From positions 1-64,000 of the forward strand of contig JAJXTV010000020.1 of NCBI GenBank assembly GCA_021783515.1: DNA of 64,000 bases. The letters are read 5' to 3'. Both the position numbers and the translations under genes were made by a program. The notes beneath the pieces were generated by a model. The model was not told the origin of the DNA and searched no databases. It saw only the letters and a list, made by a program, of their open reading frames with translations. This DNA comes from Nitrospirota bacterium (lineage in GTDB: Bacteria > Nitrospirota > Thermodesulfovibrionia > Thermodesulfovibrionales > UBA6898). Shown here piece by piece: positions 51,485 through 60,268 of the stretch (the first letter of the stretch is position 1; each line of letters starts with the position of its first letter).

Positions 51485-51957
51485 GGATCTTTCCTCCCTT
51501 GGGTTTGCTTTCCCGCATTTCGCGGCCGGTCGTAATCAGGGCCGCAGCCGTCGGAGAAACAAAACGGCGTCGTCGCATGCGCATATCCGCTACCGGGCAA
51601 CGATATCCCAGAAAGACCTCCGAAGCCGGCAGGGACGCGACTCGCATTACAGCGGGGTTTTACCATCACGTTATTCCGTCGGTCCACTATATACATGAGG
51701 GATGCTGCCTGTTCATGCTCATTTGATGTCTATGCATGAATTGCCATATTGTAACCTTCCCGGCCGGTTTAACTCAACTCCGCTGTTGCAAAATCGGCAA
51801 CAGTCCTCGTTGCGTCCGGTTATTCTGCATCTCGCGGGACCCGGCATTGACAACAGCGGCGCCGATTGATTACAAACAATAAGAAAGGCGAAAACCCAGT
51901 GAAAGAGCGTGAGAAGGCGAAGGCCCGCCGCGTAATGTTTTCAGAGGCGCCAGAGAG
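51485..51957. other. Intergenic region without a recognisable gene
   Basis: These 473 bases separate divergent genes. Stable inverted repeats are present: GCGGCC/GGCCGC near 51522-51545 and a perfect 7-bp stem CTGTTGC / GCAACAG at 51783-51803. GC content falls around 51690-51780, where promoters would be expected. The open frames across it show no recognisable protein. Confidence 0.5.
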
Positions 51958-52662
51958 ATGCTGATCATAACCGGGACAGGCAGGTCCGGTACCGCTACGC
52001 TGGCGAGGATCTTCGGAGGGCATCACGAATTCAGGGTCAGGTATATTCTCGACAAGTACTTCCAGGGGGCCGACCCGGCAGTCGACCCGTTCGACGCGCT
52101 CGAGAAAAGGCTGGCGGCGATGCTCGATCTCCATCAGGGGATCGACAGGACGACCTTTATCGATTCCTCTAACCTCTATATCCATTTCATCGACGCGATA
52201 TATCTTCTGGACCCCTCCGCAAGATTCGCCCTGTCCGTAAGAAACGGGAAGGACTTCGTCAGGTCCGCCTTCAGCCGCGGGTGGCATGAGCAGAATATCT
52301 TCGGCACGGTCCCGCTGCGCGATGATCCATATTTCACGCGATGGGGCTCGATGTCTCCTCTTCAGAAAAACGCCTGGATCTGGACCTGGAGGAATAAAAA
52401 GGCGTTGAAGGGACTTGAGGGCATTCCTGCCGGGCAGAAGATGATTCTCAGGATCGAAGATATAAAAAAAGAAGAGACGCTCGGCAGGCTAGCGGCCTTC
52501 GCCGGGCTGCCGGTCCATCACAGGGAGCTTGCCGAAAAAGGGTGCAATGCAAACCCCTCCTTCAGCCTCCCTCCCAAGGAGGAATGGACCCGGCAGATGA
52601 ACGACGAGTTCGACGGGATCGCGGGGGAGATGATGAGGGTTTTGGGGTATGGCGGAGACTGA
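51958..52662 (+). CDS. Sulfotransferase-family protein
   Basis: 234 residues. The N-terminal loop LIITGTGRSGTATLARIFGG matches the 5'-phosphosulfate-binding P-loop of PAPS-dependent sulfotransferases. A second region, ARFALSVRNGKDFVRSAFSR, corresponds to the 3'-phosphate-binding part (V-R-N-P-x-D/R-x-xxS). The size is at the lower end of the family. The acceptor is unknown; polysaccharides or lipids are usual. No signal peptide. The start is an ATG after GAGAG. It stands alone, just upstream of rpmH. Confidence 0.8.
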   Translation: MLIITGTGRSGTATLARIFGGHHEFRVRYILDKYFQGADPAVDPFDALEKRLAAMLDLHQGIDRTTFIDSSNLYIHFIDAIYLLDPSARFALSVRNGKDFVRSAFSRGWHEQNIFGTVPLRDDPYFTRWGSMSPLQKNAWIWTWRNKKALKGLEGIPAGQKMILRIEDIKKEETLGRLAAFAGLPVHHRELAEKGCNANPSFSLPPKEEWTRQMNDEFDGIAGEMMRVLGYGGD

Positions 52663-52715
52663 AGGGCCATTATGTTGCCACGGGGCCGATGACCCCTCCC
52701 CCATCGCCCACTCGC

Positions 52716-52745
52716 TTGACATCTCCGTAAAGTACGGTTTATAAT
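52716..52745 (+). promoter_or_regulatory. rpmH operon promoter
   Basis: TTGACA (52716-52721), an 18-base spacer and TATAAT (52740-52745): both hexamers are perfect. It drives rpmH and probably rnpA-yidD-yidC. Confidence 0.85.
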
Positions 52746-52764
52746 TGGTGCTCAGGAAAAAACT

Positions 52765-52905
52765 ATGGGAACGTATACAACATTCCACCCACATAAGGCG
52801 AAGAAGAGAAGGACCCACGGATTCCTTGAGAGGATGAGCTCACCCGGCGGGCGCAACGTCATCAAGAGGAGAAGAAAAAAGGGACGGAAAAGACTGGCCG
52901 TTTAA
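52765..52905 (+). CDS. rpmH: 50S ribosomal protein L34
   Basis: 46 residues, [20 protein letters not shown] then [20 protein letters not shown] and RKRLAV. The strongly basic sequence, with the HGF(xxRMxTxxGRxVIxxRRxKGRxxLxV) pattern, identifies L34. The usual start is MKRTYQPS; here it is changed to MGTYTTFHP, which is seen in several phyla. A CAGGAAAAAAC ribosome site precedes the ATG. It heads the rpmH-rnpA-yidD-yidC-mnmE cluster. Confidence 0.97.
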   Translation: MGTYTTFHPHKAKKRRTHGFLERMSSPGGRNVIKRRRKKGRKRLAV

Positions 52906-52916
52906 CCTGCAGCAAG

Positions 52917-53273
52917 GTGTACTGTTCCCTTGTGAGAAAAGGGGACTTTAAACGGGTATTCGATTCCGGCCGCAAATTTTCTTCCAGGTATCTTGTGATT
53001 TATGCCTTGCCGAGCGGCCTCGACTTCAGCAGGCTCGGCCTCGCCGTCAGCAGGAAAATCGGAAACGCAGTGACCAGGAACAGGGTGAAACGGCGTCTGA
53101 GGGAATCGGTGAGGAAACGCTTGGCGGGAAGTTCTCTGAGGTGCGATATCGTCATCGTCGCGAGGAGCGCGGCCGCTGAAGCCGCATTTGCCGATCTCGA
53201 CCGGATGGTTGCGAAAACGTTTGCCGGACTTATAAATGAAAACAATACTGATAGCGATCGTACAATCATATAA
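52917..53273 (+). CDS. rnpA: Ribonuclease P protein component
   Basis: 118 residues of the basic protein that assists the RNase P RNA in tRNA 5' maturation. The RNR motif ([20 protein letters not shown]) is complete, preceded by [16 protein letters not shown]. The start is a GTG at 52917, 11 bases after rpmH; another GTG at 52932 would begin at VRKGDFK. The C-terminus overlaps yidD by 38 bases, a common feature of this cluster. Confidence 0.95.
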   Translation: MYCSLVRKGDFKRVFDSGRKFSSRYLVIYALPSGLDFSRLGLAVSRKIGNAVTRNRVKRRLRESVRKRLAGSSLRCDIVIVARSAAAEAAFADLDRMVAKTFAGLINENNTDSDRTII

Positions 53274-53445
53274 ATTCCTCATCTCCCCAATTCTGCCCGG
53301 AAGCTGCAGGTTCGTTCCGTCCTGCTCGGAATACTCGCTCGAAGCGCTCCAAAAGTACGGCGCGCTGAAGGGCTCCTGGTTGTCGGCGCGCAGGGTGGCC
53401 CGGTGCCATCCGTTTCACCCCGGCGGCTACGATCCGGTGAAATAG
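53236..53445 (+). CDS. yidD: Membrane protein insertion efficiency factor YidD
   Basis: 69 residues with the diagnostic pattern [20 protein letters not shown] followed by [20 protein letters not shown] and [17 protein letters not shown]. YidD is a small membrane-associated protein aiding insertion by YidC. It starts within rnpA and ends two bases before yidC. Confidence 0.97.
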   Translation: MKTILIAIVQSYKFLISPILPGSCRFVPSCSEYSLEALQKYGALKGSWLSARRVARCHPFHPGGYDPVK

Positions 53446-53447
53446 TC

Positions 53448-55022
53448 ATGGAAAACAAGACCCTCCTCGCGATAGCCCTCTCGATGTTCGTGCTCATCGG
53501 GTTTCAGTTTCTTGTCGCAAAGCAGCAGCCCCCCGTCCAGCCGGCGAAGCCCGGGGCTACCGCTCCTGCTCCGAAGAAAGAGGAGGCTGCCAAGACGGCC
53601 GCCCCCGCTGCGGTAGAAGTGCCCCCCCAGACCGCTCCCGCCGAGGAAAAAGAGATACGGGTCGAAAACAGCCTCTTTTCGGCTGTTCTCAGCTCACGGG
53701 GGGGGACCGTAAAATTCTGGGAGCTAAAAAAATACAAGGACCAGAAGGGAAAAGACGTCGTCCTTCTTCCGAAAACCGGTCCTCTTCCCGCGCTCGGGAT
53801 CGGCGCCGACACCACATTCGACCTTTCGCGGGCAAACTTCACCGTTGTCGGAAACGATCTTACCCTGGACGGAAGCAACAAGTCGGGGACGATCGTCTTC
53901 GAATACGCCAAAGACGGCGTATCGGTCAGAAGGACGTACACGTTTTATGCGGACACCTACTCGTTCGACCTCGCGGATCAGGTCTCGGGAATGCCGTCGT
54001 ACTGGATAACCCTCGGGTCCGACTTCGGCGCATTCGAAAAAGAGGCGGGCTACGCCCACCTCGGTCCTGCGCTCCTGAAGGGCACCTCCCTCGAGGAGCT
54101 GAAGCCGAAAAAACTGACCGAGCCGAAGACCTTCAAGGACGACCTGAAATGGATCGCCCAGGAGGACAAGTATTTCTGTTCGGCGATCGTGCCAGCCGCA
54201 ATCGGGGAAGTCTTAGAGGCGAGGGCCTGGCTCTACGAGGGCTCGCCGGTGATAGCGTTTCAGGGGAAGCCGGGGGAAAACAAGTTCCATATATACGCCG
54301 GGCCGAAGGAAAACGACAGGCTCGAAAAACTCGGCTTCGGCCTACAGTATATCATCGATTTCGGCTTCTTCTCGATCATCGCGAGGCCGCTCTTCTGGAT
54401 ACTGAAGTTCTTCTACGCGTCCATCGGGAACTACGGCTGGTCGATCATCCTCCTTACGATCGTCGTGAGGACACCCTTCATCCCTCTGCTGAACAAGGGC
54501 CAGAGATCGATGAGGAAGCTTCAGGAGCTCCAGCCGAAGATGAACGAGATCAAGGAAAAGTACAAGAAAGACCCGCAGAAGATGCAGGCCGAGATGATGG
54601 AGCTTTACAAAAAATACAAGGTGAACCCTATGGGCGGCTGTCTGCCGATGCTCGTGCAGATCCCGTTCTTCTTCGCACTCTACAAGGTGCTCCTCGTCTC
54701 GATCGAGCTGAGGGGTGCGCCCTGGCTGCTCTGGATCACCGACCTGTCTGCGCCGGATACCCTCTTCGGCCATCTTGCCGGGTTTTCGCTGGGCGGTCCT
54801 CTTCCCTATCTGATGGGCATAACCATGCTGATCCAGCAGAAGATGACGCCCACCAGCGCTGACCCGAAACAGGCGAAAATGATGATGCTGATGCCTATCG
54901 TCTTCACCTTCATGTTCCTGAACTTCGCGTCCGGCCTCGTCCTGTACTGGCTCGTCAACAACCTCCTGAGCATCATCCAGCAGTTCTTCGTCAACAAGAA
55001 GCTCGCAAAGCAAAGCGCCTGA
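53448..55022 (+). CDS. yidC: Membrane protein insertase YidC
   Basis: 524 residues, the Gram-negative long form. It begins with an N-terminal membrane helix (LLAIALSMFVLIGFQFLVAK) and a Pro/Ala-rich linker. The large periplasmic domain (residues 75-320) and the conserved C-terminal insertase core with five helices follow. The core includes the GNYGWSIILLTIVVR segment with its conserved arginine, LQPKMNEIKEKYKKDPQKM, and GGCLPMLVQIPFFFALYKVL. It inserts and folds inner-membrane proteins. I chose ATG 53448. The jag gene that often follows is missing and mnmE comes next. Confidence 0.97.
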   Translation: MENKTLLAIALSMFVLIGFQFLVAKQQPPVQPAKPGATAPAPKKEEAAKTAAPAAVEVPPQTAPAEEKEIRVENSLFSAVLSSRGGTVKFWELKKYKDQKGKDVVLLPKTGPLPALGIGADTTFDLSRANFTVVGNDLTLDGSNKSGTIVFEYAKDGVSVRRTYTFYADTYSFDLADQVSGMPSYWITLGSDFGAFEKEAGYAHLGPALLKGTSLEELKPKKLTEPKTFKDDLKWIAQEDKYFCSAIVPAAIGEVLEARAWLYEGSPVIAFQGKPGENKFHIYAGPKENDRLEKLGFGLQYIIDFGFFSIIARPLFWILKFFYASIGNYGWSIILLTIVVRTPFIPLLNKGQRSMRKLQELQPKMNEIKEKYKKDPQKMQAEMMELYKKYKVNPMGGCLPMLVQIPFFFALYKVLLVSIELRGAPWLLWITDLSAPDTLFGHLAGFSLGGPLPYLMGITMLIQQKMTPTSADPKQAKMMMLMPIVFTFMFLNFASGLVLYWLVNNLLSIIQQFFVNKKLAKQSA

Positions 55023-55074
55023 GCAGGTCCTGTCCCCCTGCCTGGCCGAATCCGAATATCGGCATTCGATAAGG

Positions 55075-55080
55075 TAAACT
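55075..55080 (+). promoter_or_regulatory. mnmE -10 element, leaderless arrangement
   Basis: TAAACT ends six bases before the mnmE ATG, and the gap AATCCT has no ribosome site. The -35 is not clear. mnmE may also be read from the upstream rpmH promoter, in which case it would lack a ribosome site altogether. Confidence 0.35.
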
Positions 55081-55086
55081 AATCCT

Positions 55087-56469
55087 ATGAACCTTCCCGA
55101 CGACACGATCGCTGCGATCTCCACCCCCATCGGCCAGGGTGGCATCGGTATCGTGAGGCTCTCCGGCCCTGAGGCTGTCGCGATCGCGGGGAAGATATTT
55201 GCGCCGGCAGGGAAAAGAAAGCTCTCTTCGGCAAGGTCCTTTACTGTGCTGTACGGCCGCGTGGTCGATCCGGCCGGCAGGCAGGAGATCGACGAGGCGC
55301 TCGTCACGCTGATGAGGGGGCCCCGTTCCTACACAAGGGAAGACGTGGTCGAGATAAACTGCCACGGCGGAATGGTCGCCGTCCGCCGGGTTCTCGACAC
55401 CGCTCTTTCTGCGGGGGCAAGACTTGCGGAGCCGGGGGAGTTTACAAAGAGGGCGTTTCTGAACGGCAGGATAAGCCTCGCGCAGGCCGAGGCGGTGATG
55501 GACCTAATCTCGGCAAGGACCGAAGAAAGCATGAGGATCGCCGGGGAGCAGCTCCGGGGAAGGCTTTCCGGGGAGCTCGGCCGGCTGAGGGAGTCCCTCG
55601 TCGGGCTATGCGCGAACGTCGAGGCCCATATCGATTTCCCCGAGGAGGAGATCGAGCCGGAGACGATTGCGGAGATTGCCGTCCGCATCGCCGCGGTGAA
55701 AGCGGACCTCGAACGGCTGTCGAAGACGTTCGACGAGGCCCGGTTCTTCAGGGAGGGTCTCTCGGTGGCGATCGTCGGCAGACCGAATGTCGGCAAGTCC
55801 TCGCTTCTGAACGCGCTCCTGAAGAGAGACCGGGCGATCGTGACCGAGGTGCCCGGCACCACCAGAGACACAATCGAGGAGTACCTCAATATCGAGGGGC
55901 TCCCGGTAAGGATCGTCGATACCGCCGGCATCAGGCATACGGACGAGGCGGTCGAGCGGGAAGGGATCAGAAGGAGCCTCGATGCGCTCGATGCGGCCGA
56001 TTACGCGGTCGTCGTGCTCGACGGGAGCGAGCCGCTCAGGGAAGAGGACCTCGAGCTCCTGAAAAGGGTACGGGAAAGAACTGCGGTGATCGCGATCAAT
56101 AAGTCCGACCTGAAGCAGCGGATCTCCCGGGAGGAGCCGGTCTTTCAGGGGAAAGACCTGATCGGGATCTCGGCAGCGCGCGGGGAGGGGATCGAAGAGC
56201 TGAAATCCGTACTCCTGCAGGCGAACCTCCGGGACTGGAAAGAAGAGCGTGAAGGGCCGGTCGTCACAAACATTCGGCACAAACAGGCCCTCGACAAATC
56301 TGCAGCCGCCCTCGGACGCGCCGCGGGCGTGCTCGCATCCGCCGGCCACCTCGAACTCCTCGCGATCGAACTGAGGGAGGCCGCTGACAGCCTCGGAGAG
56401 ATTACCGGCGCAATCACGACGGACGAGATCCTGAACAGGATATTCGCCGATTTCTGTATAGGAAAATAG
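55087..56469 (+). CDS. mnmE: tRNA modification GTPase MnmE
   Basis: This 460-residue protein, partner of MnmG in U34 modification, has the N-terminal formyl-THF-binding domain (DTIAAISTPIGQGGIGIVRL; CHGGMVAVRRVL). A helical domain contains the G domain (GRPNVGKSSLLN about residue 230, VPGTTRDTIEEY, DTAGIRH, NKSD), and the C-terminal FCIGK carries the conserved cysteine. Intact in all motifs. Confidence 0.97.
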   Translation: MNLPDDTIAAISTPIGQGGIGIVRLSGPEAVAIAGKIFAPAGKRKLSSARSFTVLYGRVVDPAGRQEIDEALVTLMRGPRSYTREDVVEINCHGGMVAVRRVLDTALSAGARLAEPGEFTKRAFLNGRISLAQAEAVMDLISARTEESMRIAGEQLRGRLSGELGRLRESLVGLCANVEAHIDFPEEEIEPETIAEIAVRIAAVKADLERLSKTFDEARFFREGLSVAIVGRPNVGKSSLLNALLKRDRAIVTEVPGTTRDTIEEYLNIEGLPVRIVDTAGIRHTDEAVEREGIRRSLDALDAADYAVVVLDGSEPLREEDLELLKRVRERTAVIAINKSDLKQRISREEPVFQGKDLIGISAARGEGIEELKSVLLQANLRDWKEEREGPVVTNIRHKQALDKSAAALGRAAGVLASAGHLELLAIELREAADSLGEITGAITTDEILNRIFADFCIGK

Positions 56470-56661
56470 CAGAGAATTTTGTAGAATAAAGATGTAAACA
56501 GGAGTCATCTTGTCCGGAACGTCGCCGGTACCGCGGCGAATAGGGACCTCAACCCCTGTTTCTCCGTCAGGCGCTCCCGGCGGGGAGGTTTGACGGCAGC
56601 TCAATCAGGTCCGATTATTATGAAATGCATCACTGAAAGACAGAGGAAAGCATAGGGGGCC

Positions 56662-58317
56662 ATGCAGTCGAAAATCGTATATGTAATAGGCCATAAGAAT
56701 CCGGATTCCGACTCGGTCTGCTCGGCGATCGGGTATGCCCACTTCAAGAACCTGACCGACAAGAGGTTTATCTTCACGCCCGCGCGGGCAGGCAGGCTGA
56801 ACGAGGAGACGAGCTTCATCCTCGACCGGTTCGGCGTGCCGGTCCCCAACGAGGTCGAAAGCCTCGGCGCCACGGTGAGCGACCTCGTGCTGCAGCGGCC
56901 GATATCCGTCCATATCCGCGACTCGGTCCAGGCGCTTGCACTCCTGATGAGAGAGAAGAACGTGCGTGCGGTCCCTGTCGTGGACGATGCCGGCAGGTTC
57001 GCCGGGGTGGTCGGACTGAAAGACATCGCCCGCCACTACATGGAAAGCGTCGGGTTTACGGACATTACCGGCGCACCGATCAGCCTCGACATCTTCATTA
57101 AGACCCTCGACGGAAGGGTGATCAGCAACTCGCGAAAGGCCCGGACGCTCGCCGGAAAGATCTTTATCGCCTCGATGCAGAAAGGTACGATCCTCAACAG
57201 GGTCGGAGAGGGAGACATCGTGATCGTCGGGGACCAGCAGGACATCCAGACCGACCTGATACGGGCGGGATGCGCGGTCCTTGTCGTTACCGACGGCATG
57301 CCGGTCAGCAATGCGGTAATCGCCGCGGCGGAGGAGCGCGGGACCCTGCTCATCTCGTCTCCCCACCAGGCCTTCGCGACGGTGCAGCTGATGACGATGT
57401 CCGAGCCGGTCTCCTCGATCATGTGCGCGTCGAACCCCATGGTCGGCCTTTATACCTCGATTTCGGACCTCAGGAAAAGCATTCTTGAGTCCGAGTACCG
57501 CTCAGCCGTAGTCGTCGACAGCGACGAACGGCTGATCGGGTTCGTGACGAGGACGGACCTTCTGACCCCCGTCCGGAAGAAGGCGATCCTTGTCGACCAC
57601 AACGAGCTGTCGCAGGCGGTCGACAATATCGAGGAGGCCGAGATACTCGAGATCATCGACCATCACAGGGTCGGCGACATTTCTACCGTCGCCCCGATCT
57701 ATGTCTACAACGATCCGATCGGGAGCACCTGCACCGTCGTGGCCGGCATGATGTTTCTGCACGGGGTGCATATCCCGCCCGAGATCGCCGGGCTCCTTCT
57801 CTCCGGGATACTGTCGGACACGCTTATTCTCACCCTCTCGACGACGACCGGCAGGGACAGGACCGCGGCCGAACGCCTTGCCGAGATCGCCGGCGTGCCG
57901 CTCAAGGATTACGGGAAGGAGCTGCTGCGCGCCAGCATCAGCATAGAAGGAAAGACGGCGGCCGAGCTGATCGCCGCGGACTTCAAGGAATTTCTGATCG
58001 ACGGCAGGAGGTTCGGAATCAGCCAGATGATGGTGCTCGACTGCAAGGACATCGACCTCAGGGAAGAGGAGTTTCTGGCCGAACTGGAGCGTCTCCGGAC
58101 AACGAACAATTACGATCTGGCGGTGCTGCTCGTAACGAACCCCCTCAGCTCGAAGCAGGAGAGGGTGCTTCTGAAGGGCGAGACCTGGATCGTCGAGAAG
58201 GCCTTTCACGTGAAGGTCGAGGACGATACCTGCATCCTGCCCGAGGTGCTCTCCAGGAAAAAGGACTTCATCCCTGCGCTCGGCCGCGCGCTCAGCATGA
58301 GCAGGCACGGGGGATAG
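56662..58317 (+). CDS. ppaC: CBS-DRTGG-regulated manganese-dependent pyrophosphatase
   Basis: 551 residues, a family II inorganic pyrophosphatase. The DHH catalytic domain is split. Its start (IGHKNPDSDSVCSAIGYAHF) is followed by CBS 1 (RPISVHIRDSVQALALLMRE), a DRTGG domain (about residues 140-245) and CBS 2 (PVSSIMCASNPMVGLYTSIS). Then come the remaining DHH part (VDHNELSQAV, EIIDHHRVGD) and the DHHA2 domain. CBS pyrophosphatases are inhibited by AMP/ADP and activated by ATP or diadenosine polyphosphates. GGGGG precedes the ATG. Confidence 0.95.
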   Translation: MQSKIVYVIGHKNPDSDSVCSAIGYAHFKNLTDKRFIFTPARAGRLNEETSFILDRFGVPVPNEVESLGATVSDLVLQRPISVHIRDSVQALALLMREKNVRAVPVVDDAGRFAGVVGLKDIARHYMESVGFTDITGAPISLDIFIKTLDGRVISNSRKARTLAGKIFIASMQKGTILNRVGEGDIVIVGDQQDIQTDLIRAGCAVLVVTDGMPVSNAVIAAAEERGTLLISSPHQAFATVQLMTMSEPVSSIMCASNPMVGLYTSISDLRKSILESEYRSAVVVDSDERLIGFVTRTDLLTPVRKKAILVDHNELSQAVDNIEEAEILEIIDHHRVGDISTVAPIYVYNDPIGSTCTVVAGMMFLHGVHIPPEIAGLLLSGILSDTLILTLSTTTGRDRTAAERLAEIAGVPLKDYGKELLRASISIEGKTAAELIAADFKEFLIDGRRFGISQMMVLDCKDIDLREEEFLAELERLRTTNNYDLAVLLVTNPLSSKQERVLLKGETWIVEKAFHVKVEDDTCILPEVLSRKKDFIPALGRALSMSRHGG

Positions 58318-58393
58318 GCCCCCTTTCCGGATTGTATCCTTCGCCGCATGCTTGAAGGATGGCCAATGCGCTGGAGGGGGCAAAAAAGAAGAT

Positions 58394-60220
58394 TCAGCGG
58401 ATTCCTGTTGCAGTTTTTGCCGCCTGTGGTTGTCCGTCCGACCGGCATCTTCTAATCCTTCCGACATGATATCCGAGGAGTTGGAGAGGGATCAGCGTGA
58501 GGAAGGGAAGAAGCGCCGGGTGCGTGGACGGTACCACCAATACCTCGTCCGCCACCGTGCTCACCAATGCGGGCGAGTCGGTCACCGTCACTACCAGGCC
58601 GCCCATCTCTCTCACCCTTATTATTTCGTGCAGGATTTCGTCATCGAGACTTTCGATAGGGGATACAAATACTACGGGAACGCCTTCGCGGATTAGCGCG
58701 AGGGGCCCGAATTTCAACTCTCCCATCGGATACCCTTCCGCGTGGAAGGAGGAAAGTTCCATCATCTTCAGCGCGCCTTCCTTCGCAATGGGATAATTGA
58801 TGCCCCTGCCCAGATACACGAAATCCTTCGAATGCGCGAGCATCCGGGCGGCATCTCTCACCTTATCTTCGTTGGAGAGGACCCGTCTGATAAGACCCGG
58901 CAGGTTAAGGAGCAGGGATTTAAGCGTCTCGACTTCCACATCGAGCAGGGTGCCTTTTCTTTCTCCGAGGGCGATGCCCAGCAGACAAAGGGAAGCGAGT
59001 TGCGCCGAAAACGCCTTTGTCGATACCCCTCCCCTCTCACAGCCTGCGCGCGTATGAAGGACAGAATCGGCTTCCCGGGTGGAGGTGCTGCCGGCCGTAT
59101 TGCAGACAGCAAGGACGAACGCACCCTTCTTCCTGGCGTCGCGCTGCGCTGCAACAGTGTCTGCAGTCTCGCCGGACTGGCTGAGCGCCACAAAATAAGT
59201 GCCCTTGGTGATATTAGGCCTCATGTAGACGTACTCAGACGAAATATCGACGGTGACGGGGATATGAACAAACTTCTCGATCAGATACCGTCCCACGAGC
59301 CCCGCGTGATACGAAGAACCGCAGCCTACGATGTGCAATCTTCTGACGCACTGAAGATGACTCTTCAGACCGAGTTTCTCCAGCAGCCCGTCGGGGTCGT
59401 CGATCCATTCCGCGATGGTGTCCATGACTGCCTGGGGCTGCTCCTGCATCTCTTCGAGAAGCACGTCCCCATCCGCAGGCTTTTCGCCGGACGGGTAATC
59501 CGTTCTGACTTCCGTTTTATCCTCTTCGGGCGATATCATCGGGACGGGGCGGGCGTTCAATACCTCCATCCCGTACCGCCGGAGCCGGCATATCTTTCCA
59601 TCCTCCGGGAAGAGGAACTTTCTCGTGTAGGGGAAAACAGACAGCATGTCCGATCCGAAGAAGGCCTCATCATCCCCAAGGGCCGCGACAAGAGGGCTTC
59701 CATTTTTTACGAGATAGACGGTCTCGGGGGAGCTGTCGAAGAGAAATGCCAGGGCATAGCGCCCCTGCAGCATCGACACCGTCCTGCCAATCGCATCCCC
59801 CACCGCAACACCTCTAAGGAGCAACTCGGCGATAAGTGTTGAGATGTGTTCCGTATCCTCGAAGTGCAGCCCCGCATTTCCCTTGGCGGAAGGGCGTTTT
59901 CTCAGATTCGGGGCATCGAGAATCCCGGCGCATACGACCTGAATTCCTGCTTCGTGATGCACTGCGACGTCCGGCGAAAACGGCAAATCATCTGCCGACC
60001 AGCCGGTGTACCCGATCCCGACCCTTGCCTCCGGGAAGGGACGAGGAAGGATGCCATGGAGCTTCGCGGCCCCTCCCCAGGCTTTGCAGCTCTCCAGCCC
60101 CCTGCCATTTTGATAGGCGATGACGGTGCGCGAAAGCCCTTGGCACTGCAGTCTTTTTAACTCGTCCAGCAAGACCGGCAGGGCACATCTATGGCCGACA
60201 TATCCAGCTATTCCCCGCAT
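58394..60220 (-). CDS. GlmS paralogue with inactivated glutaminase domain
   Basis: 608 residues, alignable along its length with the GlmS at 60269-62098. The catalytic Cys at position 2 is Arg (MRGIAGYVG for MCGIVGYIG). Glutamine-binding HTRWATHG has become YTGWSADD, HNGII has become CAGIL, and SETDTE has become FEDTEH. The isomerase half keeps GCGSSYHAG, SQSGETADT and the EGALKMME glutamates, but the ring-opening histidine is Phe (KFGP for KHGS). It should still bind a sugar phosphate but should not use glutamine. It follows glmS by 48 bases with AGAGG upstream. A regulatory subunit or sensor is my inference. Confidence 0.88.
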   Translation of the reverse strand: MRGIAGYVGHRCALPVLLDELKRLQCQGLSRTVIAYQNGRGLESCKAWGGAAKLHGILPRPFPEARVGIGYTGWSADDLPFSPDVAVHHEAGIQVVCAGILDAPNLRKRPSAKGNAGLHFEDTEHISTLIAELLLRGVAVGDAIGRTVSMLQGRYALAFLFDSSPETVYLVKNGSPLVAALGDDEAFFGSDMLSVFPYTRKFLFPEDGKICRLRRYGMEVLNARPVPMISPEEDKTEVRTDYPSGEKPADGDVLLEEMQEQPQAVMDTIAEWIDDPDGLLEKLGLKSHLQCVRRLHIVGCGSSYHAGLVGRYLIEKFVHIPVTVDISSEYVYMRPNITKGTYFVALSQSGETADTVAAQRDARKKGAFVLAVCNTAGSTSTREADSVLHTRAGCERGGVSTKAFSAQLASLCLLGIALGERKGTLLDVEVETLKSLLLNLPGLIRRVLSNEDKVRDAARMLAHSKDFVYLGRGINYPIAKEGALKMMELSSFHAEGYPMGELKFGPLALIREGVPVVFVSPIESLDDEILHEIIRVREMGGLVVTVTDSPALVSTVADEVLVVPSTHPALLPFLTLIPLQLLGYHVGRIRRCRSDGQPQAAKTATGIR

Positions 60221-60268
60221 CGGGCAACCTCTAAAGGAACGGGCTGCAAAGGTTTTTTGCCATGCTGG

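Noticed and set aside
51560-51665. Partial likeness to a c-di-GMP-I (GEMM) riboswitch (GGGCAAC, GGGACGCGAC, AGCGGGGTT)
   Set aside because: The pieces are out of the required geometry: the first stem with its GNRA loop cannot form and the pseudo-conserved segments are spaced wrongly. I regard it as chance.
52663-52764. Replication origin near rpmH-rnpA
   Set aside because: The rpmH cluster often lies by oriC, but there is no dnaA or dnaN and no cluster of DnaA boxes here.
53403-53447. Upstream extension of yidC
   Set aside because: The extra residues come from the end of yidD in another frame; the membrane signal begins at the ATG at 53448.
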